DNA of 14,421 bases from an uncultured Saprospiraceae bacterium (GTDB lineage Bacteria; Bacteroidota; Bacteroidia; Chitinophagales; Saprospiraceae). Each line of letters starts with the position of its first letter. The stretch's first letter is position 1. The DNA lies in contig CALHKJ010000384.1 in assembly GCA_938033975.1 (NCBI GenBank), positions 1 to 14,421 on the forward strand, read 5' to 3'. A program made the position numbers and the translations under genes. Shown here piece by piece: positions 7,281 to 14,421 of the stretch. The notes beneath the pieces are model-generated. The model was not told where the DNA came from. It did no database searches and was given only the letters and a program-made list of their open reading frames with translations.

Positions 7281-10200
7281 ATGAAACATTTATTTCCTAT
7301 TAAATTTATTTCACTATCAATACTATTGATAGTGGCCAGTAGCTTATCTTCTCAAGTCACCCCACTTGGAGCTAATTCTGATTCAGACTGTGGTGCTGAT
7401 TGTTGGGATTGGTTTGAATGGTCCCCAGCCATGGATGCTGCAGGCGGGATAATTCTAAACTACGGTGATGGAGAAGCCGTAGACGCCAATTGTAATACAT
7501 CAATTACAGCGGATATTAGTTATACAGGAAGTGATCCAGATGGCATTGACCTTAGCGGACAAAATATTGGTGCTAATATGCAAGGAGGAACTGCTTGGAC
7601 AGATGAATGGATTTTATCATTTAGTGAACCATTAACAAATCCTGTTTTAAATATTATTGATTTATTTGGTGATTCTGAGGTTTGTATTTCCGATTGTGAT
7701 GGTGTACCAATATCAATAACAGATATGTCCTCTGGAACAATTATCCCTGGAGGTTGCTTTTTGGGTAATGATCAGATTCAATTATCGGGAACATACGATT
7801 GCTTTTTTCTTACAGTAATGAACAATGTTAATGACAGATATTCATTTTCTGTTGGAACATGTCTTTCCGCTAATCTTCCGCCACCTTGCACTATGTGTAG
7901 TCCAAACTTTGAATATGATTATTTGACTTTGGATAATGCTTCTGGAGCAGGCACTGGAGCTACAGCAGATGTTAATGTAGGGGGAGCACTTTATGGGACA
8001 GCTACAGTATTATATTCAGATGTTAGTATAAATGAAGATCTAGATGGATCTGCATTTGGTGCAATTGCAAATGGAAGTGCAAATACGGAGACTTTAATAT
8101 TGGCTGTGGAATTGTGTGCTCCCATAACAGTACAACAAGTTGACATTATAGGCCTAGAAACTGAATCTCAAGTTTGGGTTGGTTCAGCTTTATCGGGAGC
8201 TGGTGATATGGCTATACCGACGGGTTTTACATTAACACAATGTGGTGGTGGTGGAAACATGATGTCTACTGGAAACATGGTAACTAATACATCTACTAAC
8301 TGTAACAATCAAGGAAATGGTAATTATTCTATTGGCGGAGCAACTGTAAGCACATTGTATTTTAGATATACAAACCCGGCTGGAGGTTGTAGTATCGATA
8401 AAGCAACATTTAGAATTGGTCTTTGTTTGCCAAGCGGAAATGAAGCTATTCCCACATGTCCTTTAAGCTATATTACTTACACAAATGATATGGATGACTA
8501 TATATTAAATGGTCCTACAGCAAGTAATACTTTTTCAGTAATGCAAGATGCAAATGGAAATTTCTTTGATGCTGATTGTTCTGGGATTGCAGGAGATGTT
8601 ATGGATGTTGATGGGAATGGAGATGGAGATCTTTTAGATGTTGTTGATATAGATGCAAATGCCAACGGAACTTTAGATGCTGGTAACGCAATTCCTACCA
8701 TTTCAATAAGTCCATGTGCAGAGGTAATAGATTTAACAGATTGTAATTTTTGTACAACACCTCCACCTTGTGAAGATTGTATAGAGGGAGATTTTCAATT
8801 AATCAATCTTCAAGAAACAGGAATCACTGCCGCGGGCTTGCCTGTTGGAATTATAGAAATCAATGGAGTTTGCATAGGTAACTTTGAGTATGAGACAGGA
8901 AATATGGGAGTAAGACTCGATGCAAACGGATCGACATTTGGTGGAGCTGATACTGATGGGGGTTTTATGTGCATTAGAGTAGACTTTTGTGACCCTCAAG
9001 TAGTTCAACAAATTGATATTTTAGGATTGGAAGTTGGATCAATGGTCCAGGTTGGTACTACAAAATCCGGAACCGGAGCCGCTACAAATTTAGGTGGATT
9101 AACTCTTACACATTGTGATGGATCGACAAGAATGGATGCTGATGATATTACGAACGGAAATAAAGTAACTACTGCAGGACCAGGATGTTTAGCAAATCCA
9201 GATGCATCTTATTCAGTAGGTATGCCTACAGTATCAACATTATTCCTTACTTATATGAATCCAGCAGGCAATTGTACTAGAGACTATGTCGGGTTTAATA
9301 TTGGAATTTGTTACAATACCCAAGCTGTTTATGCTTTACCAATTTGTCCAATCGAAATTTACGAAGTTTCATGCTCTGATCCTTTAGGCAATCTAGCAAA
9401 TACACAGACAGTTGCAATCGATGCAGTTGGTAATATTTTTCAAGATTATGATAACCTTGGTAATGCTAATACTAACACAACTTGTGGTGATGGATTTCCA
9501 ATTGATGATAGTTTCATGGGTCAAATTACTTTGCAAGAAGCTGTCGACACTGCAACACCACTTTTAACAGCTAATTTGGGTTGTGCTGAAGTAACAAACT
9601 TTACAGATACAGAATGCATTATTGATGGTTGTACTCAAGAACCAGAATGTTCAATGTGTCCTTTAGAAGATACATATGATTATTTGGTATTAGACCAAAA
9701 TGGAACTAGTACAGGTGGCTTACCATTAGGTATTGTAGAGCTAAACAATGTGAAAATAGGGACCTATGAGTTTTTATATAGTGACTTGGATAATAATACT
9801 GATGGCAATGGTAGCACCTTTGGTGGTTCTGATGTAGATGGAGGTACATTTATTTTAGAATTAGACCTCTGTGAACCAATTACTATTGCAGAGCTTGAAG
9901 TATTAGGGTTAGAGGTCCAATCAATGGTTACAATAGGAACAAACATTTCAGGTTCAGGTCCATCAGCCGTTGTTGGCGGAATGACACTTACACATTGTGA
10001 AGGATCAGACCGTATGGATGGTGATGACATAACAGGTGGAAATACAATTACAACTGCAGGACCTGGATGTCTAGCAAATCCAGATGCAAGTTATATTACA
10101 TCTCCAGCAACCACGTCTACAATTTATTTTAAATATCATAATCCACCAGGAGGATGTACTCGTGATTATGTGGGCTTTAGAATTGGTGCTTGCGTAGAGC

Positions 10201-13200
10201 CTTTCGAAGAAATGATAATCCCAGAATGTTCGATTGCTCTTTATGAAGTAGATGAATGTCCTGATGATCCAACAAGTCCGACCTTCACTTATCTCCAGGA
10301 TGGAAATGGAAACTGGTTCAACATGACCTGTCCAACTTCATTACCTACAAGCCCAATTCAAGCGATACCATTGAGCCCATGTGCTTCAGTAACATACATT
10401 GAAGATTGTCCAATATGTGTAATTCCTGGACTTGCAAAAACCATTACAAATGTTTCAAGGGCATCCAGTGGCATAGCAGGAAATGTTGATGTTACATTTA
10501 AGTTTTCCTTGACAAATTTTGGTGGCGCAGACATGACGAACCTAGTTATTAGTGATGATCTAAATTCGATTCCTGGTTATATCGGTCTTGTTGGAGTACC
10601 TAATGTAATGTTATCTGCAAACCCTTCAGGAACAGCCGTTGCTCCTATGGTTAATTCATCTTATAATGGAATGGGGAATTTGTTAAACGGAACTTCGGGA
10701 TCACTTAATGAAGCTGATGAAATAATGGTTTTTATAACTGTAGAGTTGAATGCATCACTAGTCCCTGATAATCATACAAATACAGCTCAAGGAGGAGGTA
10801 CACCACCAAATGGCGGAACTTTATTTTTGGACGATTCCCAAAATGGTCTTATTTCGGACCCAGATGGAGATGCAAATCCAGCAAATAATTCGCAAGCGAC
10901 ACCTTTATTCATACCTGCAATAAATACAGCAAAAGAATTTATAAATGTGGTTTCGGCAAGTTCTGGAACTCTTGGAAATTATGATGCAACTGTTCAAATA
11001 GTAGTTGAAAATACAGGAAATGTGCCTTTGACCAATATTACCCTTTCAGATGACTTGGCAACAGAATTAACAGGCGCTTTTGTAGCTGTTATAACAGACC
11101 CAATGATTTCTGCAACAACTGCTACAATAAACCCTACAGTTAATGGTGCCTATAATGGAAATTCTAATGTTAATATCTTTAATGGGACATCTGGGAATCT
11201 CGAAGCCGGAGAATCAATAACGGTGACTTTTGTAATAGAAGTTAATCCAAACAATTCAACTTCATTCCTAACTGATAATCAAGCTATTGCAGGAGGAAAA
11301 GGATTAGATGTTAATGGAAATCCACTTATGTATCCTGATGGATCAATGATTTTAGTTTCAGATGCTTCTGATTCAGGATTAGACCCAGATTCATCAAACA
11401 ACAACGGGCTTGGAAATACAGGAGGAAGTGACGACCCGACACCTCTCCAGATTCCAGAACTTAGTATTTCCAAGGATTGCATTGGAATTGAACAAACAGA
11501 ATGTCTACCTGCAGGAAATGTGGATGTAACGTATCAATTGTATGTAATGAATACAGGTAATGTTGATTTATCCAATGTTTTAATCCAGGATGATTTAGAA
11601 GCGGAATTTGGCCCTTCATTTGTTGAAATAAATAGCATTTCAATAACAACTTCGCCTGGGCCTAGTACTCCAACACTAAATAGCGGGTTTAATGGTAGTA
11701 CAGACATTGATATCTTCAATGGAACATCTGGAACATTATCTCCAAACGATATTGTTGTCATAACGATAAATGCAGAATTTAACCCAAATGCAGAAGGGGC
11801 TCCTATGTTTGGCTTTAATCAGGCAAATGGAACAGCAATAGGACCTAATTATTTGGGTGAAAATGTCACAGTGAGTGATTTATCAGATTCAGGAACAGAT
11901 CCAAATTCAATTAATCAAAATCAACCCAACAACAGTGATGAATTAGGAACAAATGAAACAGCGGAAGACCCAACACCTTTCCCTATGCCAAATTTGAATT
12001 CCGCTATGGAAATGGTGGCAATTGGTCCGTCAACAACAGCAACATCAGGTCAATTTACAATTACGTATAATTTATATATTGAGAATACAGGAAATGTAGA
12101 TCTCTCCAATATTTGTGCATTAGATCAATTGGATGCTCCAATTCATTTTGGTGTAGCTTTTGTAAGTGTTGTTTCTCCTCCAACAATTATATCATCAACA
12201 GCCGCAATTGATCCAATAACAAATGGATTATTTAATGGAAGAGCAAGTAATAATAATTTACTTACAGGAACTTCTGGTCTTTTGGAGCCAGGAGATGCTC
12301 TCACAATAGAATTTACAGTAGAGGTAAACCCATTTGATGCACAAAATGGTTTAGGACTTTGTAATCAGGTTACAACAAAAGCTTCTGGACTTGGATGCGA
12401 AGATTTAGATATTGTTGTAACAGATTTATCAGATGATGGAGACACTCCAGAAAGTGAAAATACAGACAGTTTTCTGAGTGCAAATCATTGCTCTAGCGAT
12501 TGTACAATATTTGGTCAATGCTATGAATCTGTATGTTCACAGCTTTCCTGCAATGATCATATTAATATCTCCGCCTCAGAAGGTTGTGAGGTTTATATTA
12601 CCGCTGATATGATTATGGAAGGAATCGATCCAGAATGTCTTGGAGCAGGATTCCCTAGTTTTTATGATGTAGTTATTGAAGACTCTGAAGGTAATCGGTT
12701 ACCAGTGGATGATACATACGGAGGTGTTGTTTTAGACGCTAGCGACTTTATAGGACAAACGATTGTTGTTTATGTAGAATCAACATGTAATGGATACGGA
12801 TGTTCAACCACTGTTTTAATTGAAGACAAAATCGCACCTACACTTGCATGCGAATGCGAAACACCTTACCTAGATGATGGAGTTACTCCAAATCCTGACT
12901 GTTCATTCAATTGCTACGAAATTTGGGATTTAGAAGAACTAGAGAGCCTAGTAAGATCAGGAAATGAAGTTCTACCAAGTGTATTTAACAACTTACCAGA
13001 AGATAATTGTGTTGACTTTGGTGTTCCAGCTATCGCATATTCATACAGCGATGGTCCAAATTGTGGCGAACATATAGTAACAAGAGAATTAGCTTGGACT
13101 TATGTAGATGAAGCAGGACAAACACAATATTTGTCATGTACCCAGAATTTCCTTTTTGATAATCTTGAATTATCATCAATAGGAACAACTGAAGATGGAG

Positions 13201-14421
13201 CTTGGGATGGTTATGCTAATATTTTTGAAGCAGTATCAGGAGAAAGACCAATGTTTGATCTTTATACTCCACAACATATTGTAACCCTACCATGTGGAGC
13301 AGAATATGATCCTTTATCAATTGCTACTTACTATGATTTTGATACTCCAGGAAGACCGTCACCAGCATCGAATAATGATTATGATGATGAGACTCCAAAC
13401 TTAGTAGAGTACAATGAAGGTATTCCTTATGCATTCCCATATGTTGTGCAAGCAGGATGGACTGGCAGATACCATGCTAAGCCGATTGACAACAATATTT
13501 GTAACATCTGGCAAGTATATTCTGATTTAACTTATGATACTTGCGCAGACGATTGCTTTGGAAATAGTAAGATCGCAAGATCATGGACAATCTTAGATTG
13601 GTGTACAGCATCAACAGTTGAGTTTGTACAAACAATCAAGAGAGTTGATGAAGAAGGACCTCAAGTTAGTGGACCTGATCACGCGATAAGTGTAGATCCT
13701 TGGGGATGTACAGCAAACTTTGAAGTACCTGCACCTGAGCACTTGCTTGACAATTGCGATAAAGAACCTACTTGGACAGTTTTAGGACCAATAGGAGTAG
13801 AAATAGTGAATGGATATGCCATTGATCTACCAAAAGGAACAACAACGCTTACATACTTAGCAGAAGATTGTTGTGGAAATCAAACATACTCTTCATTTGA
13901 TGTAACAGTAGAAGACAAAACGGCACCAGTTGCAGTAGCACTACAAAATGTTGTTGTAGGACTTACTAATGTTGGTCAAGAACAAGGTCTTGCAAAACTA
14001 TTTGCGAAGGATATCGATAACTTTAGCCACGATGGTTGTACTGATGTACACTTAGAAATTAGAAGACCTGATGATATTGGAGAATGGTGTGCAATCGGAT
14101 CTTCAACATTCAACAATAATGGACACCCAGGTGATCATCCTGATGATCCTGATGGAGGCGAATACGTTCTTTTCTGTTGTGAAGATTTATTAGATATTGA
14201 TGAAGATGGTAATTTATTCGGCATGGCAGATGTTGTTCTAAGAGTATGGGATGATGGCGATATGGATGGAGTATTTGGAAGTGAAGGTGATAACTATAAT
14301 GAAACTTGGACTACAGTTAGAATAGAAGATAAGCAAACTCCAATTATCGTATGTCCACCACACATTGAGTTATCATGTGATCAGGATTACCTAGACTATG
14401 ATCTTACAGGAAGACCATATG
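7281..14421 (+). CDS. Giant Cys-rich multidomain secreted surface protein (3' partial)
   Basis: The frame is open from ATG 7281 to the window end, giving 2,380 complete codons with no stop. Residues 1-24 form a Sec signal peptide (Lys near the start, hydrophobic FISLSILLIVASSL, cleavage probably near SSLSS-Q). Architecture: an N-terminal beta-type domain of unknown family (about 25-200); three Cys-rich repeats of a family I cannot assign (203-1046); four DUF11-like repeats (about 1050-1735); then HYR-like and related modules with [IV]EDKxxP boundaries (about 1736 onward), the last cut by the window edge. It is Asp/Asn/Thr/Gly-rich with many paired cysteines, as expected of an exported, calcium-stabilised or disulfide-stabilised fibre. 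No membrane anchor or enzyme motif is visible. Such proteins in Saprospiraceae typically end in a type IX secretion sorting domain; here that part would lie beyond the window, so T9SS export is inference. It stands alone, divergent from prfA, and its role is probably adhesion or gliding-related matrix. Confidence 0.93.
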   Translation, partial: MKHLFPIKFISLSILLIVASSLSSQVTPLGANSDSDCGADCWDWFEWSPAMDAAGGIILNYGDGEAVDANCNTSITADISYTGSDPDGIDLSGQNIGANMQGGTAWTDEWILSFSEPLTNPVLNIIDLFGDSEVCISDCDGVPISITDMSSGTIIPGGCFLGNDQIQLSGTYDCFFLTVMNNVNDRYSFSVGTCLSANLPPPCTMCSPNFEYDYLTLDNASGAGTGATADVNVGGALYGTATVLYSDVSINEDLDGSAFGAIANGSANTETLILAVELCAPITVQQVDIIGLETESQVWVGSALSGAGDMAIPTGFTLTQCGGGGNMMSTGNMVTNTSTNCNNQGNGNYSIGGATVSTLYFRYTNPAGGCSIDKATFRIGLCLPSGNEAIPTCPLSYITYTNDMDDYILNGPTASNTFSVMQDANGNFFDADCSGIAGDVMDVDGNGDGDLLDVVDIDANANGTLDAGNAIPTISISPCAEVIDLTDCNFCTTPPPCEDCIEGDFQLINLQETGITAAGLPVGIIEINGVCIGNFEYETGNMGVRLDANGSTFGGADTDGGFMCIRVDFCDPQVVQQIDILGLEVGSMVQVGTTKSGTGAATNLGGLTLTHCDGSTRMDADDITNGNKVTTAGPGCLANPDASYSVGMPTVSTLFLTYMNPAGNCTRDYVGFNIGICYNTQAVYALPICPIEIYEVSCSDPLGNLANTQTVAIDAVGNIFQDYDNLGNANTNTTCGDGFPIDDSFMGQITLQEAVDTATPLLTANLGCAEVTNFTDTECIIDGCTQEPECSMCPLEDTYDYLVLDQNGTSTGGLPLGIVELNNVKIGTYEFLYSDLDNNTDGNGSTFGGSDVDGGTFILELDLCEPITIAELEVLGLEVQSMVTIGTNISGSGPSAVVGGMTLTHCEGSDRMDGDDITGGNTITTAGPGCLANPDASYITSPATTSTIYFKYHNPPGGCTRDYVGFRIGACVEPFEEMIIPECSIALYEVDECPDDPTSPTFTYLQDGNGNWFNMTCPTSLPTSPIQAIPLSPCASVTYIEDCPICVIPGLAKTITNVSRASSGIAGNVDVTFKFSLTNFGGADMTNLVISDDLNSIPGYIGLVGVPNVMLSANPSGTAVAPMVNSSYNGMGNLLNGTSGSLNEADEIMVFITVELNASLVPDNHTNTAQGGGTPPNGGTLFLDDSQNGLISDPDGDANPANNSQATPLFIPAINTAKEFINVVSASSGTLGNYDATVQIVVENTGNVPLTNITLSDDLATELTGAFVAVITDPMISATTATINPTVNGAYNGNSNVNIFNGTSGNLEAGESITVTFVIEVNPNNSTSFLTDNQAIAGGKGLDVNGNPLMYPDGSMILVSDASDSGLDPDSSNNNGLGNTGGSDDPTPLQIPELSISKDCIGIEQTECLPAGNVDVTYQLYVMNTGNVDLSNVLIQDDLEAEFGPSFVEINSISITTSPGPSTPTLNSGFNGSTDIDIFNGTSGTLSPNDIVVITINAEFNPNAEGAPMFGFNQANGTAIGPNYLGENVTVSDLSDSGTDPNSINQNQPNNSDELGTNETAEDPTPFPMPNLNSAMEMVAIGPSTTATSGQFTITYNLYIENTGNVDLSNICALDQLDAPIHFGVAFVSVVSPPTIISSTAAIDPITNGLFNGRASNNNLLTGTSGLLEPGDALTIEFTVEVNPFDAQNGLGLCNQVTTKASGLGCEDLDIVVTDLSDDGDTPESENTDSFLSANHCSSDCTIFGQCYESVCSQLSCNDHINISASEGCEVYITADMIMEGIDPECLGAGFPSFYDVVIEDSEGNRLPVDDTYGGVVLDASDFIGQTIVVYVESTCNGYGCSTTVLIEDKIAPTLACECETPYLDDGVTPNPDCSFNCYEIWDLEELESLVRSGNEVLPSVFNNLPEDNCVDFGVPAIAYSYSDGPNCGEHIVTRELAWTYVDEAGQTQYLSCTQNFLFDNLELSSIGTTEDGAWDGYANIFEAVSGERPMFDLYTPQHIVTLPCGAEYDPLSIATYYDFDTPGRPSPASNNDYDDETPNLVEYNEGIPYAFPYVVQAGWTGRYHAKPIDNNICNIWQVYSDLTYDTCADDCFGNSKIARSWTILDWCTASTVEFVQTIKRVDEEGPQVSGPDHAISVDPWGCTANFEVPAPEHLLDNCDKEPTWTVLGPIGVEIVNGYAIDLPKGTTTLTYLAEDCCGNQTYSSFDVTVEDKTAPVAVALQNVVVGLTNVGQEQGLAKLFAKDIDNFSHDGCTDVHLEIRRPDDIGEWCAIGSSTFNNNGHPGDHPDDPDGGEYVLFCCEDLLDIDEDGNLFGMADVVLRVWDDGDMDGVFGSEGDNYNETWTTVRIEDKQTPIIVCPPHIELSCDQDYLDYDLTGRPY
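7887..10418 (+). repeat. Three tandem Cys-rich protein repeats (R1-R3) with CxxC boundaries
   Basis: R1 spans 7887-8768 (residues 203-496), R2 8769-9647 (497-789) and R3 9648-10418 (790-1046). Shared landmarks in order: a CxxC start (CTMC, CEDC, CSMC), a V/I-x-L/I-G-L-E strand (IIGLETES, ILGLEVGS, VLGLEVQS), a TLTxC strand, T-[VT]-S-T-[LI]-[YF] followed by NPxGxC, a GxC strand end (FRIGLC, FNIGIC, FRIGAC), and an end motif CA[ES]V followed by a D/C-rich linker. R2 and R3 are much closer to each other than to R1, sharing TTAGPGCLANPDASY and CTRDYVGF. I do not recognise the repeat as a named domain; it looks like a beta-sandwich. Confidence 0.85.
8604..8681 (+). other. Paired calcium-loop-like sequences in repeat R1
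   Basis: Within R1, the 12-residue stretches DVDGNGDGDLLD (8604-8639) and DIDANANGTLDA (8646-8681) place Asp/Asn at alternating positions 1, 3, 5 and 7, the spacing of dockerin, EF-hand-like and thrombospondin type 3 calcium loops. R2 and R3 lack them at the equivalent place. Calcium binding is inferred from residue spacing only; the flanking helices of a true dockerin are not evident. Confidence 0.6.
10428..12485 (+). repeat. Four tandem DUF11-like repeats (D1-D4)
   Basis: Unit starts are about 10428, 10920, 11460 and 11994, giving lengths of about 164-180 residues. Each has the DUF11-type core: a Lys/Glu-rich first strand, then N-x-G-x strand turns (TNFGGADMTN; ENTGNVPLTN; MNTGNVDLSN; ENTGNVDLSN), an Asp-rich D-D-L step, a GTSG-x-L loop (codons at 10689, 11184, 11721, 12264) and E/N-x-N-P-type strands. 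D2-D4 add an acidic tail with D-x-SDSG/SDDG, and D1-D3 end in a TP-rich linker (ATPLFIP, DPTPLQIP, DPTPFPMP). These immunoglobulin-like repeats usually act as stalks of surface proteins. Confidence 0.85.
12489..14421 (+). other. HYR-like and related module tail of the giant protein
   Basis: The segment is divided by a recurring boundary motif: IEDKIAP (12819), VDEEGP (13644), VEDKTAP (13908) and IEDKQTP (14322). The block between the second and third boundary is the most HYR-like, with DNC followed by LPKGTTTLTYLAEDCCGNQ. The earlier part has Cys-rich modules, for example SCNDHINIS and the ICNIWQVYSDL / SWTILDWCT region. The last module begins VCPPHIELSCDQ and is cut by the window end. Similar strings are, from memory, typical of very large Saprospiraceae surface proteins. 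Confidence 0.7.

Noticed and set aside
8498..11761. Several - strand ORFs of 62-88 codons inside the giant gene
   Set aside because: They lie antisense to a continuous, domain-bearing frame, have low-complexity Ser/Pro-rich translations, no recognisable motifs and no promoter-like boxes.
7887..12485. CRISPR-like or DNA-level tandem repeats
   Set aside because: The repetition is at the protein level with units of 490-880 bases and diverged DNA; there are no short identical repeats with spacers.

Overview
The window looks like a chromosomal segment from an AT-rich Bacteroidota bacterium, most likely of the Saprospiraceae or a close relative. Three things point there. Two intergenic spots carry the Bacteroidota-type -7 promoter box TAnnTTTG. 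The signalling pair is of a type common in this phylum (propeller/Y_Y_Y sensor kinase and LytTR response regulator). The right half encodes a giant, Cys-rich secreted protein whose domain punctuation ([IV]EDKxxP, DUF11-like repeats, HYR-like modules) I associate with very large surface proteins of that family. The family-level placement is inference; the phylum is well supported.

Left part (1-2180): the 3' end of a membrane sensor histidine kinase on the + strand faces a LytTR response regulator on the - strand, with only 41 bases between them. They plausibly form a cognate pair, though their mRNAs would converge.

Middle part (2356-6894, all - strand, so transcription runs right to left): prfA (peptide chain release factor 1), an unrecognised 170-aa protein with its own promoter, rnr (ribonuclease R), and a DJ-1/PfpI-fold lipoprotein. 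The last three overlap head to tail (23 bases at most, then 4 bases), indicating one transcript and coupled translation. This is a translation and RNA-decay housekeeping block with an envelope lipoprotein at its end.

Right part (7281-14421, + strand): a single reading frame of 2,380 codons, open to the window edge. I translated it across its whole length and found no stop or frameshift. It has a Sec signal peptide, an N-terminal beta-type domain, three copies of an unassigned Cys-rich repeat of 253-294 residues separated by CxxC motifs (one copy with two calcium-loop-like sequences), four DUF11-like repeats, and a tail of HYR-like modules. It is probably a surface adhesin or matrix protein secreted by the type IX system, but its C-terminus, where a sorting domain would lie, is outside the window. 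The 386 bases between prfA and this gene hold the prfA promoter, an 11-base direct repeat with a 31-base period and two small hairpins, but no convincing promoter for the giant gene.

I saw no tRNA, rRNA, CRISPR array, insertion sequence or attachment site. The most promising new item is the Cys-rich repeat family in the giant protein.
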